Assembly (NCBI RefSeq): GCF_000275845.1
Contig: NW_006766929.1
Coordinates: 24,607-63,643, forward strand
Length of the DNA stretch: 39,037 nucleotides
Origin: Dichomitus squalens LYAD-421 SS1
Taxonomy: Eukaryota; Basidiomycota; Agaricomycetes; Polyporales; Polyporaceae
Direction: 5' to 3'
The notes beneath the pieces are model-generated. The model worked only from the letters and a program-made list of their open reading frames with translations, did not search any database and was not told the origin of the DNA. Position 1 is the stretch's first letter. Every line of letters begins with the position of its first letter. Of the stretch, positions 1 to 10,200 are shown one piece after another. Both the position numbers and the translations under genes were made by a program.

Positions 1-1191
1 CCCCCGGGATACGACGACAAAAGCGGCAAGGTTCTACGCCTGCAAAAGGCACTCTACGGCCTCAAGCAAGGCGGTCGGAAATGGAACGACCATTTCAACC
101 GCATCATGACGCAAGACCTCGCCTTCAAGCGTCTCAACTCTGACCCCTGCGTCTACATCAAGAAGACCAGGCGCGGTCTCGTTATCATTGGGGTCCACGT
201 GGACGACATGATCGCACTCGCAGATACCACATCACTGATGGACGATTTTGCTACAGAACTGGCCAAGCATGTCAAGATCACTAACATGGGTCCCCCGACC
301 CTGTTCTTAGGCCTAGAGTTCTCACGAGATCGTACTGCACGCACGCTGACCATTTGCCAATCACAGTACATCCTGCGTGTCCTCGAGCGTTTCGGCATGA
401 CGGACTCGAACCCTGTCAGCACACCGCTCGACCCGAACATCAAGCTCGTCAAGTGCGCTGAAGACGCTGACCTCACCGAAATGCGCAAATGCCCGTATCA
501 AGCCGTTGTCGGATCCCTGATGTATGCTGCCCTCGGAACGCGACCGGACATCGCATACGCTGTTCAAGCTCTCTCGCAGTACAACTCGCGCTATGGCCCA
601 GAACATTGGACCGCAGCGAAGCGTGTCCTGCGCTACCTCAAGGGAACACACACGTACGGCATCACCTACTCGGGCGAAGGTCAGACGCGACTTCAAGCTT
701 ATTACCTCAACCTTCGACTCGAGGGATACACCGACGCCGACTGGGGATCCAACCTGGACGACCGACGCTCGATCTCGGGGTACACGTTTCTCGTCGGAAA
801 CGCTGCTGTTGCTTGGAGCTCTAAGAAACAGACCACGGTAGCGCTCTCTTCAACCGAGGCTGAATACATGGCTGTCTCGTATGCTGCGCGACACACCATC
901 TGGATGCAGGCGCTCCTCGCCGAACTCTCTTTCGCGCCGACCGAGGCCACGAAGCTCAACGCCGACAACAAGTCCGCTATCGAATTGTCCAAAGACAATG
1001 TCCTTCATGCGCGTACCAAGCACATCGATATCCGTCACCACTTCATTCGCGAATGCATCACTGCCGAAACGATCCGACTCGAATACTGTCCCACCGACAT
1101 CAATTCCGCCGACCTCTTTACGAAGGCACTCGCACGAGATCGTTTCCAAGCTCTCCGTACGCAACTCGGCATCCTTCCGGTAGCGAGTTGA
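1..1191 (+). CDS. Copia polyprotein, C-terminal part (reverse transcriptase and RNase H)
   Basis: The reading frame is open from base 1, with no start codon in view, to a TGA at 1189-1191. The protein begins within the reverse transcriptase, where LYGLKQGGRKWN matches the Copia LYGLKQ-x-x-R-x-W block. The catalytic box reads VHVDDM, with the Asp pair at 202-207. His stands where many Copia proteins have Tyr. The RNase H follows with its acidic residues in YTDADW, SSTEAEY and ADNKSA, then the conserved KHIDIRHHFIRE and DLFTKAL blocks. It would copy element RNA into DNA inside virus-like particles. No frameshift or stop is visible in this portion. The first roughly two thirds of the polyprotein are missing only because of the window edge. 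Confidence 0.93.
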   Translation, partial: PPGYDDKSGKVLRLQKALYGLKQGGRKWNDHFNRIMTQDLAFKRLNSDPCVYIKKTRRGLVIIGVHVDDMIALADTTSLMDDFATELAKHVKITNMGPPTLFLGLEFSRDRTARTLTICQSQYILRVLERFGMTDSNPVSTPLDPNIKLVKCAEDADLTEMRKCPYQAVVGSLMYAALGTRPDIAYAVQALSQYNSRYGPEHWTAAKRVLRYLKGTHTYGITYSGEGQTRLQAYYLNLRLEGYTDADWGSNLDDRRSISGYTFLVGNAAVAWSSKKQTTVALSSTEAEYMAVSYAARHTIWMQALLAELSFAPTEATKLNADNKSAIELSKDNVLHARTKHIDIRHHFIRECITAETIRLEYCPTDINSADLFTKALARDRFQALRTQLGILPVAS

Positions 1192-1198
1192 GGGGGAG

Positions 1199-1394
1199 TG
1201 TTGTAGTACGGACCTCACGCGTCTTTTCTTTGTTTGTTTGCTCTTTGTATCACTGTTGCAGCGCTTGACGTGCCAGTCAAGCGCCACTACGCTTTGCTAC
1301 TCTACACTATGTATATATGTCGCGGCTTCCTTTCCATTGCAATCATCAGCTTCTCTTCTTTTCTCTCGATCACTCTCACGCCTGAACTCTAACA
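1199..1394 (+). repeat. Putative 3' LTR of the Copia element
   Basis: The LTR starts with TGTTGTAGTA directly after the purine tract and ends with CTCTAACA, giving TG...CA ends and a 4-bp TGTT/AACA terminal inverted repeat (196 bp). Inside it are a 9-bp inverted repeat, GCGCTTGAC at 1261-1269 and GTCAAGCGC at 1276-1284, and a TATA-like TATATAT at about 1312-1318. The left border is strong. The right border is inferred from the terminal motif only, because the 5' LTR is not available for comparison. Confidence 0.7.
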
Positions 1395-1733
1395 ACTAAG
1401 TGCCCTGTGCAGCTTGAGTATTCTCTCAGCCATACTTCCTATTCGTTGATAGCTCGAAGACCTGCAAGAGGTTTAGATGTCCTAGTTGGTAGCTCGCATG
1501 CTGGTTAACTTCCGTAGGCCTCTCGTACCCGTGGAGGCTCCCCTCAGGCTGAGCCGCGGTTCAGATAGAAAGGAAAGGGGGAGAGAAATATTTCAGGGGG
1601 AGCGTCAGCAGAGCAATTCTCAAGGGTGTCTCTCCTCGTTAGTACTCGCTCGGCGCTCGGATGGTCGAGACGACAGAACTACGTAACGGCATGATCACCA
1701 CCACGCGTCCACTTTCACAGGACTCCTGGAGTT
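1395..1733. other. Spacer between Copia LTR and LINE, no gene seen
   Basis: This 339-bp stretch lies between the Copia LTR and the left target-site duplication of the LINE. It has no recognisable coding potential. It could be host sequence or a remnant of an older repeat. Confidence 0.5.
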
Positions 1734-1745
1734 AATACCATGAGG
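1734..1745 (+). repeat. Left target-site duplication of the LINE
   Basis: AATACCATGAGG occurs here and again, without mismatch, at 4295-4306. The two copies bracket the LINE exactly, between the G-run at its 5' end and its GAAA-repeat tail. This is the signature of target-primed reverse transcription. Confidence 0.85.
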
Positions 1746-1894
1746 GGGGGGCTCCTTTCACTCGTACCACCACCTACGGCAGCTTTCCCACGATTGTCAG
1801 CCAATAGGAGCGGGCTACGTCGTGCGGTCAGTTATCCCTCTGGGCGACGGTCTATAGCGTACGAGAAACAGCAGCAATACACACGGACAGTAGG

Positions 1895-3574
1895 ATGCCC
1901 CAGGACGCTACCAGGCGAGGACCGGCAGCATCGCCACAAACCGCCTTGCAGACAAGGAAGACATCAACAACCGTAGCGACAGGCGCACCGCCTACCAAGC
2001 AACTGCGGTCCACACCGGCTACAGCCACCTTTACGGCAGTGGTGGACAAGATTCAGACCATGGATGAAGCTCTCGCTGTCTTGCGAAAAAATCAGATGGT
2101 ACCGGCGGCTGGAGAACCCACGGCAGAGGGCCTCATCACAGGCCTTCATCATGTAGGGGTGGGACTCTCAGGGAAGATGGCATGGGCGTCGGAGTGTTGC
2201 ATAGCATTAGCCGTCTATGCCAAGGTGGTCATAGAGAGCGCGGTAAGCAAATCATTGACGGAAGCTGTACTCACCCGCTTTGAGTTGCAGACAAAAGAAC
2301 TCATCAGCACCCTGGAGGCGAGGGTGGCCGCCGCTGGCGACCATATTGCTGAACTCACAAACGAGCTGGCAGGGGTTGCGAAATGTGCAAAGGAGAAGAT
2401 CGAAGGGGCTGTAGAGAACATTCAGGAGGCAGGACGCACAGGCCTCCCCCTCGGTGAGTCATCACCTGGCTCTCTCCCTTTCTCCTATGCAGAGGCTGTA
2501 AGAGCGAGCCTCCCTGGTACCACACGAGCTGCGCAGTTGAGTGTTGTAGACCGGGAGAGCATCCATGCGCGACAGATCCTTATTGATGGCTTTCCTGGGA
2601 ACCGCGATGGCACACTCTCAGAGATGGAGATTCTAGAGCAGGCTAATGACGCGCTTGATTACCTCTCGAGAGAAGAACTTGACGTTCCGGAAGGCCTCCG
2701 CTTTACTGCAGCGAAGGCCCTCCGGAACGGGGGAGTAGTTCTGGAGCTCGCCACACCAGACCTGGCGAAGTGGATAGTGCAGCACGCACGTGATTATGAG
2801 TTTGTGTCGAGCCCAAGGGCAAAGATTCGCCCTCGCCAGTACAAGTTGGTTGCGGAGTTCACACCGGTTGGGTTAGATCCAACTGATACCACACAATGGC
2901 GACAGACAGAACTGGATCTTGATCTTCAGGAAGGGGCAATTGTGGATGCTCGCTGGATTAAGCCAATTCACAAGCGGTACCAAGGCCAACGTTTTGCTCA
3001 CCTATTGGTTACGCTCTCCTCTCCAGAAGCAGCCAACAAGGTTATCCGAGCAGGTCTGGTACTAGCGGGCCGCCATGTAAGTGTAAGGAAGAACCTAGCA
3101 GAACCATTGAGGTGCTCCAGATGCCAGCGCTACGGTGCAGGGCACCTGGCCAAGGAATGCCCTCAGGAACGGGATATATGTGGGACATGTGCACGCTCAC
3201 ATCGAACAGCAGACTGTAAGATACAAGAGCCGCAGCAGTATCACTGTGTGAACTGCAATGAGAAGGGTCATGCCGCATGGGACCGGGAGTGCCCGGTATT
3301 CCTAGACCATCTAGGCAAGTTAGATGCTCGCTGCCCAGAGAATCACCTCCAATTCTTCCCTACAGGCGACCCAGATTCATGGGTCCCTAAGATGCACGAT
3401 AGAGCTGCCTCCGCTACAAGAGTTCAGCTGAGGGATGTTGTAGAGGAAGGTATTGAGAAAGGACCAAGGGCGCCCTCGCAATGTGCTAGGGCGCAGAAAG
3501 AGCGTGCATGCATGGTGCAGACGCAGCTCCCGTTTGGTTCACAAAGGTCCCGGCTTGATGACACAGACACTTGA
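1895..3574 (+). CDS. LINE ORF1 protein (Gag-like, zinc knuckles)
   Basis: A 559-residue uninterrupted ORF. The first quarter is Ala/Thr-rich and then helix-prone, with likely coiled-coil sequence around residues 100-190. A middle domain follows from about residue 225 (RQILIDGFPG onward). Near the C-terminus are three Cys/His clusters: CSRCQRYGAGHLAKEC (CX2CX6HX4C), CGTCARSHRTADC (CX2CX3HX4C) and CVNCNEKGHAAWDREC (CX2CX4HX6C). This triple arrangement is typical of ORF1 proteins of Jockey/R1/Tad-type LINEs, which bind element RNA and form the ribonucleoprotein. The start at 1895 is the first ATG in this frame. An intact ORF1 without ORF2 is unusual and suggests recent activity or selection on ORF1. 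Confidence 0.88.
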   Translation: MPQDATRRGPAASPQTALQTRKTSTTVATGAPPTKQLRSTPATATFTAVVDKIQTMDEALAVLRKNQMVPAAGEPTAEGLITGLHHVGVGLSGKMAWASECCIALAVYAKVVIESAVSKSLTEAVLTRFELQTKELISTLEARVAAAGDHIAELTNELAGVAKCAKEKIEGAVENIQEAGRTGLPLGESSPGSLPFSYAEAVRASLPGTTRAAQLSVVDRESIHARQILIDGFPGNRDGTLSEMEILEQANDALDYLSREELDVPEGLRFTAAKALRNGGVVLELATPDLAKWIVQHARDYEFVSSPRAKIRPRQYKLVAEFTPVGLDPTDTTQWRQTELDLDLQEGAIVDARWIKPIHKRYQGQRFAHLLVTLSSPEAANKVIRAGLVLAGRHVSVRKNLAEPLRCSRCQRYGAGHLAKECPQERDICGTCARSHRTADCKIQEPQQYHCVNCNEKGHAAWDRECPVFLDHLGKLDARCPENHLQFFPTGDPDSWVPKMHDRAASATRVQLRDVVEEGIEKGPRAPSQCARAQKERACMVQTQLPFGSQRSRLDDTDT

Positions 3575-4294
3575 CACAAAACATGATAGCGCACAGACAG
3601 ACGGTACTGCCAATATCCCTGTTTCTTTTTCAGGACGTGAAGAAAGACAAGCACGGAGCCAGAGTGCTCCAAACTGCTGCACTGAGCCTTTCCCATTCAC
3701 GACTTCTCAAGTATGGACTGCTGCGCTGACATCACTGATACTTTCCCAGGTTATGCTCACTGGCACATGTGTGCAGTATGATACAACATCCCTATATACA
3801 TTTGCTGGCCATGCATGTATCCAAGACTTCAGATCCCTTGTACCTATGCGTTGTGGGCGTCCGCCCGCTCTAGGGGCAGGGGAGTTCTGACGAACGGCGG
3901 GGATACCGCCGGGCGTACTCCTGACCGCAGCAAGAGGCGAGTCCCAGGGACGCAATTGTACCCATCGGGCGGCAGGTTTGCAACCCGCACCCTAGCCTTC
4001 ACTGGCCAAGGGTGGACGGGCGGCCGCAACGCATAGATACTGAGCCCTGCCACTCACCGATCCTTCACTAGCATACCTCTGCACTCCACCCCTTCCGGTC
4101 TCCGCCCAGCCCTTCCCCTTGCACCATTCGTCACCGCTACTTCCCCATTACATCCCCCTAGTTTGCTCGAGCCTCGTGCTCACATTGTTCCGCCGAATAC
4201 CCACTCTTCTTCGTGTAGACAGTCTTTGTGTTTTAAAGCCTACCATGAGGCGCGGCCTCGCAGGGCAATAAACGGGATCTAGAAAGAAAGAAAG
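3575..4294 (+). other. LINE 3' region and GAAA tail
   Basis: This 720-bp segment separates the ORF1 stop from the target-site duplication. An ATG at 3557 overlaps the ORF1 end, as an ORF2 start often does, and its frame stays open to 3890. It encodes no recognisable endonuclease motif. A GC-rich 3' UTR follows, with AATAAA at 4267-4272 and the microsatellite-like tail at 4281-4294. TACCATGAGG, ten bases of the target duplication, also occurs inside the element at 4241-4250. Confidence 0.65.
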
Positions 4295-4306
4295 AATACC
4301 ATGAGG
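4295..4306 (+). repeat. Right target-site duplication of the LINE
   Basis: AATACCATGAGG is identical to 1734-1745 and follows the GAAA tail directly. Confidence 0.85.
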
Positions 4307-4743
4307 TACATTGTACTATTAGGAGGTAAGTTCCCGCTTTACGGGCTTCTATTGCTGCGACCATCCTTCACATTCCACTGAGATCACGGTCGAAGCCGTT
4401 GGCGGTGCAGTTTCCCTGCTACGCTGTTGACAACAGAAAATCCAATCAGAAAAAACTCAGAGGGGCATAGAATTTAATGTGAAGAACAAGATAACCTCGT
4501 GGTCAACTAATGGCTCGGACACACTGCCGAGACCGCCCGGAAACGAGTTTCTCGCCATACAAACGGTCAACCTCGGAGTATTCGATACGTCGCCCGACAA
4601 TCGCGTCCACATAATCACCCTCTCTTTCAGGTTGATCGTCTGGAAACACCGAAGAGACGAGCTGTACTGAATAAAGATGTCTGGGGTCAACCCTTCTCGT
4701 CGTTCTCCCCCGCCTCGCGGCACATCAGGAAAACAGGTAATCA

Positions 4744-4780
4744 CTTAATGCCCCTTAAAGTCGCCTTTAAGGGCATTAAG
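4744..4780. repeat. Strong hairpin (16-17 bp arms, 4-nt loop)
   Basis: The arm CTTAATGCCCCTTAAAG (4744-4760) pairs with CTTTAAGGGCATTAAG (4765-4780). There is one bulged C and a TCGC loop. The arm sequence contains the CATTAAG motif that recurs downstream. Confidence 0.8.
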
Positions 4781-5034
4781 GCGCCTAAGTTGCCATTAAG
4801 CGTGGGTAAGTCGTAAGAGTTAAGATGCACGATTAAGACCATTAAGTTGAGCGAGCGCGGAAACGTTCCGCGCCGTCGTCGGGCACGTTTGCCCCTGTCA
4901 CAACACTTGTACAGGCTTTCAATGGACCTTTACTTTACTCTGCTCCAGCAACAAGACACTCTATGGAGTTGAGGGTGAGTGACTTCGAGTTATGTGCAGG
5001 AGAGCTAAGCGGTCTAAGGCGCTAAGCCATTAAG
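4744..5034. repeat. Cluster of CATTAAG motifs
   Basis: CATTAAG occurs on the plus strand at 4774-4780, 4794-4800, 4840-4846 and 5028-5034, and on the minus strand at 4744-4750. Degenerate copies (GATTAAG, GTTAAG, CTAAGG, GCTAAGC) lie between them. Five exact copies of a 7-mer in 291 bp are far more than chance would give. The function is unknown: it could be a repeat remnant or a protein-binding array. Confidence 0.55.
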
Positions 5035-5766
5035 GGACTGCATGGCTTACTGATGCAGTTCCTTCACACTGCGTCCACGCGGTGTGCAAACCCGTGAGCG
5101 GTCCATTTGACGTCTGAAGTACCCACCCTACCCCCGCCTACGTCTAAGATGGTGTCAGCAATACCATCGCAGTTTTCGCCGGGAAAATTATTGCATTTCA
5201 ACCATCTCGGCGCGCCGGCGAAAATGCGGACCTACAGGCTCAGAACGCCTCGTTCCCCAAGACGCGCCTCTTCATGGAGACCTTCCATGCCCTTGAAGCC
5301 CTGGCATATTTACTTCTGTGCAGGAACACGCTATATAGGCTATATGAAATCTTGATCGTCGGCGGAGCAGCTTTTCTTCAGCTCGTAATCGCGTTGTACG
5401 AGCTGCTCGCGACGAACTACAGAAGTTGCCTAAACCGGAACGCTCGTACACCCGCAAACTGCCATCGCTCGGAGTTACTTGCGATCAATACTTCCGAGAC
5501 TTCTCCTTCCTGCGTGTTGCACGCTCTTGAGGTCAGGTTCTAGGCAGCTGCCATAGCACGCCACTTGTGTGCTCGTAGAACGGACAGACGGTGGCATCAT
5601 ACTATGCATCTATTTAGAGGGATTTGATAAGAGATGTAGTATTAGGATGTACTGCTACATATGAGGATATAAGACGATGAGATATAAAGACAACAGAAAC
5701 GGATGCTGAATGAATGTGTATGAGGGGATACAGCCCGAAGTCCCATATCCAACAACGCGCATGCCC

Positions 5767-7248
5767 CTAGAGGCCACGCTGACCCCGTGCCATGCCGACC
5801 ATGAGGTCCTTGCCCTTCATCATCTTTGCAAACCAGTCACCAAGGATGATGCCCCACAGGAAACCAAGGTATGCGGAACCGCCGCTCTGTAAAAATGGGT
5901 ACGATCGCCGTCAGCGGGCTGCATATTAGAAGATAGTAAGCTCCGGAGAACGCACCTTGCCGAGCGGGATGAGGATCAGCTCAGGGCTGCCCTTGTACGC
6001 CTTCTTCAGCGGCTGGCCCTGGAGGAACGAGATGATGTTCGCAACAATGATGGCGGCGTGCCCGCCAGCCTTTGCTGCCTGCTTCTGCTCCTCCCAGTCG
6101 ATAATGTCACCCCCGGCGAACACGCCGGCGTGGCCCACGACCTCGAGGAACTCGTTCACTCGGACCGTGCCCGATGATGTCAGGACGTCAGAGCCGAGCG
6201 ACGAGATGAAGCTCGTGGCAGGCTTCGAGCCGAACGCTTGGATCTGTACAAGAGGAGATGGTGAGCCGACGGGTCAAGGGCCGGGTTGAGACGGATAACG
6301 TACCACAAGGTCGACATTTGGGAGGCTCTTGCCGTTACGGGTAGAGATGCCGTTCACATTCTCTGAAGGGGGAAGGTCGATAGAGTCGCCGAGGAGGAGT
6401 TCGATGTTGCGTGAGCGTACACGGCGCTCGATGTCCTTGCGGTACTTGGCAGGGTAGACGGCGTTGAGGAGCTGGGAGTCACGGTGGATGATTGTGACCT
6501 TCTTTTTCTGTAGCAATTATGTCAGCTCGAGTACGACGCATGGGGAAATAGCAAGCGCTTACAGGGTACGCATATTTGATTTCGCCCGCCAGCTCTGATG
6601 ACAAGGACGAGCTTAGCAGATAGAAGGCATACAGATATAGGCACACGACTGACCTATTCCGACCGCACCGCCACCGACAATCACGACGTGGTTAGCCTTC
6701 TCGACCTTGTTCCTCCAGGTGCTGATGTGCGACTTCGTAGCCGAATTCGTCTCGGGAAGTTGGATGATCTCGGGCCAGATAGCACCGGTCGCGATCAGGA
6801 GCGCGGAGTAGGATACCCTCTCGCCACTCTCGAGAACGACCTCCCCTCCCTTTCCAGGAGCCGCCTCCGCGATGGACACGACCTTGCCTTGCTTGAAGGT
6901 ACCATTACCATTGTGGAACAGCTTCTCGAAGCCGAAAAGCGCCTTCTCCTCCAACTGATCCTCGGCACTGACTGCGATACGCGCCAAGGCGGGAAGATGT
7001 GTGTAGAAGGGGCGGGCGTCGATGAGGATGATGTTATACTGGGATGCGCTGAGCTTCTTCGACAACTCGCGAGCAGCGGTACCGCCAGCAAAGCCACCAC
7101 CGATGACGACCACGTTCTTCTTTCCAGACTTCTCGACCATGTCGTAGGAGTGTTGAGGGCGGGAGATAGTAGTGAAGAGGGAGGTAAACCAGGCCCAGAG
7201 GGAGAGAGACGTAGGCTTTGAGACAGGTGTGGTATCGTCGGAAGGCAT
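5767..7248 (-). CDS. AIF/FSP1-like FAD-dependent oxidoreductase
   Basis: Exons (minus strand): 7248-6654, 6594-6563, 6507-6304, 6243-5956 and 5886-5767, giving 412 residues. All four introns (55-69 bp) keep the frame, including a 32-bp micro-exon that encodes ELAGEIKYAYP. The FAD-binding Rossmann motif VVVIGGGFAGG lies near residue 46. The LLIATGA strand is at about 150-156 and the NAD(P)H-binding motif VVIVGGGAVGIELAGE at about 188-203. The second FAD contact VFAGGD is near residue 318. This is the pyridine nucleotide-disulfide oxidoreductase fold of AIFM2/FSP1 (AMID) proteins, which are NAD(P)H:quinone-type oxidoreductases. The N-terminus MPSDD lacks the Gly2 needed for the myristoylation seen in human FSP1. 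The chosen ATG fits the family start. A longer upstream ORF (from 7437) and an internal ATG at residue 37 are less likely. Confidence 0.9.
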
Positions 7249-10200
7249 ACTAGGTTTCGCTTTTATGGCGGGAGTGCACCGTTCGCACACGACCGCTAAG
7301 AACCCTAGGGCCCCGGCGTTTATCAACCTTGGAGGTCTCGGATTGGTCCCTGCCTGCCTGATTTTGGGAAATATGATGTAAGCCACTAGCTGCGTCTGAG
7401 TAGTGAGGGAAGATTCGTGATATCTGCTTACTCTCATGAGCGCCTATGCATACAATAAGTGTGGAGGCGCGCGTTTCTGGCATGGTCGTATTGCGCGGCT
7501 ACGTGCCGAGGCGGGACTAGATGTGTAAGCCACTTACCGTTCGTGTATCGCCGACGCATACTGTACACTCTGAAACAGATGCTTGCAAATAGAGTTTGCT
7601 TGTCTATGGGGCGATAAAGGGTGAAAACCTGATCTATTCTGCATTAATCAATATGGCGCGAACGGCGATGAAGGCATTCACTCAGCTATTCACCGATATC
7701 CATCGGCATGTCGAGGCATTGAGGCGAATAATTGTAGGACCGACTTCATGCTGCTTTACGAGCCCCTATCCTTGCATGCCAGTACCTCGCGGCTATCGGT
7801 GATGTGCCGCCAGTTCATCATTTGTCCTTCCCGAACTCCACCGGAAGCTAGGGCAGGGCCGCGCTCAAGTGCAGTCCGCACTATAGGAACTCCGCAGCGC
7901 AGTCAAATGCCGCTGAGGAAAAACTGACGCAAATAGGGGCTGGTGTTTCCACTGTACAAGCGCCAAGCGCTATCATCAAGGATAAGTTCTTGACTCGTAT
8001 TCTTGGGAGGTCCCATGTGGTTATCGAGCTCAGTGCCTGTGCGACAGGACCAGGGCGAGGATGAATCTTACAGATGATGGGGGTTTGAAAAATTGAAATT
8101 ACGTTAGACCTTCGGGCCACCGAAGTCCACTCTCAGAGGCGCCAGCAAAGGCGCGCGTTCAACCTACCGTCAGGCGCTCACGATCGACCACCTTGTGTCC
8201 ACTCCTACAACGTCGGATCCGCGGCTACTGACTCGGTGCAATCGATCAGCTCGCGGCACATAAACATGCCGGAAGTAGCATGGAAAATGAATGGGAAGGA
8301 TCACGATGTCGATCCTTGATACGCACAGCGGCAGCGACAGGGTCGGCGACATCCTAGCGATCACAACCTTGGCCCATAGTCCGATTCGATTTTGGCTTTG
8401 GCCTTATGTTAAGGTTCGTATCATAGGCAAAAATTTACGCAACTGGCAGAGACCGCGGCAGTGTAGGGACGTCGCTCCGTAGGGCCGTCACTATTGGCGT
8501 TTTTCACGGCTACGGTTGCTCGCCATGCCAGCGGGAGGTGATGTACTAAATCAGCTTTGCTTCATGTGTGTAATTCCGCTGGAGTCCTATAGTTGCCGCT
8601 CACACTCTTAGGGCAGCAGATTTTTATCCATCGATTGTACACAAAGCCTATCGTCAAGATGCCTTTCATAGCGCTGTCAGTCAGCGTGACCGGAGCGGTC
8701 CGTAGATGACCTTATAGGCACCAATAATCGCGGTTCGTATGTACCAATGTTATCACCCCCTAACCATCAGTGAAAAGCATGCATAACCCACCCACTATGT
8801 TGACACGGGAACCGACAGAGTACCGTAGAGCGACATCGGTGTGGACACGATACCGGATGTCTAGAAAACCTCAGGGACGAGCAAGCTATATGCACGTGTC
8901 CTGACTCGCTCTTTCCCAACAAGTCAAGTTTCTGCCCCTGACAGAACTCACTACCCCACATTTCAGTCAATATGTCAAGCATCCTATTTCCCCTCATTCT
9001 CTCCAGAAACACTTCGCTCCGGCCCCGCATCCGGCACGAGATGTCCCGCAACATCGCCCGCGCACTCACGGACGTCCGCCCCCACATCCTTCCTCCTGCA
9101 CCCTTCCTGGTGCAGCCGGCACAACCAATCCACGTCTCGGCATACCGATGGTCGCGCGAAGCATCCTGTCATGTCCAACGTATCGCTCCCTCGTCCGCGT
9201 GCACGGAGAACATCGGTACCGGTCTTGTGACCGGGGGAGACCGAGGAAGGTTGCACAGTGACTTCGACCCAGACCTAGAGCCTCCCTCACACTTCCCATT
9301 AACCGGAGACATATAGAAGGTCACCTGCCCGGGCTACTTCCGGCTATGCAGTTGATACCGGCCGTGAGTGTCGAGATCGACGCACGTCATCAAGGCTGCC
9401 TCATGGAGCGGTTTGAGCCAACTTGGCAGATTACAGGTGCTCGTCGCACACCGTGACTTTCTCGTGCATCCCATCCGCATGCAACGGTTCGCCGCTAAGC
9501 CTTCAAGTTCTGGTCAGATGACAAACCTTAGTCTCGTCGGGTTCGTATTACCCTTGTTATCGTCCTTGAGCTCCCACTATGTCGCATATCGGACGAGAGC
9601 CGGACTCATCGACCCGCTGTTCCGCCACTCGCTTTGAACGCACCCCTTCATTCGCCCTCGAGGATAACGCAGACGAGCAGCGCTGCTGCCGCACGGAAGC
9701 CGCGCCCCATATGCAACTCTCGAACATTTTCCGAGCCGCATTCACCGCTTGATCCAGGAAGGCACCGTTCCCCACCCGGCCCCGGACTTCGACTCCCGCC
9801 CCCAGGCTTCCACCCCATGTTGGACGGTGGATCTGGCGACTATGGGCAGGGCGTGTTGTCTCGACGTCTCTTCTCAATACAAAGGTCACGTCTGATCTGC
9901 GATGCGGCCGATTGGCCAAGAGGCTGGCTGCATCTGACCAATTGATATGTTTTTCCGAAGTTGATATGTCGATTTATCCTTGGTATGCCCTTCTTCGTCG
10001 TGACAGCCTCTCCGGACCTCGTGTCGCTCGTACGTCTTGGGCAAGCTCACGGCGATAAATTAAGTGATGCGTGCCCGAGACTCGCCGTCGGGTTCCCGCC
10101 AAACTTGGCAACCCGTCAGTGCTCGTCGTGCCTCCCAGACGCCCTGCCCCACTTCTCACTCACCCTCCAGCGGTGGGCCCGAGCCAAAGCCGCCTATACA

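Larger units (their letters stand above)
1..1394 (+). mobile_element. Ty1/Copia LTR retrotransposon, 3' part
   Basis: Only the 3' end of the element lies in the window: the C-terminal half of the polyprotein (reverse transcriptase thumb and RNase H), a purine-rich tract AGGGGGAG at 1191-1198, and a putative 3' LTR at 1199-1394. The coding part has no internal stop, so the copy may be young. The 5' LTR, gag, protease and integrase would lie to the left of the window. The five bases after the LTR (1395-1399) would be one copy of a target-site duplication, but the other copy is out of view. Confidence 0.9.
1746..4294 (+). mobile_element. ORF1-only non-LTR retrotransposon (LINE, Tad/Jockey-like)
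   Basis: The 2,549-bp element has the order of a LINE: a G-run at the 5' border, a 149-bp leader, a zinc-knuckle ORF1 (1895-3574), a 3' region, and a tail of AGAAAGAAAGAAAGAA. It is bracketed by a perfect 12-bp direct repeat. The endonuclease/reverse transcriptase ORF2 expected after ORF1 is absent: only 720 bp lie between the ORF1 stop and the tail, and no RT or endonuclease motif can be read there. It is either a deletion derivative or a non-autonomous ORF1-only family that relies on another LINE for its enzymes. Family placement rests on the zinc-knuckle pattern of ORF1 and is provisional. Confidence 0.82.
4307..5766. other. Intergenic, no gene seen; hairpin and motif cluster inside
   Basis: No ORF here shows homology I recognise. 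The notable content is the hairpin and CATTAAG cluster (4744-5034). There is also a weaker 10-bp inverted repeat, TTTTCGCCGG at 5173-5182 and CCGGCGAAAA at 5215-5224. The A/T-rich end (about 5590-5766) is probably the 3' UTR of the oxidoreductase gene on the minus strand. Confidence 0.5.

Noticed and set aside
4781..4790. Helitron 3' end after the hairpin
   Set aside because: CTAA follows the hairpin, but the next base is G rather than the T expected at a Helitron insertion, and no matching 5' TC end or Rep/helicase gene is seen.
8972..9316. 114-codon plus-strand frame with many C-ending codons
   Set aside because: No domain or exon continuation could be found, and overlapping frames on the minus strand are equally open. 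GC-rich composition explains it.
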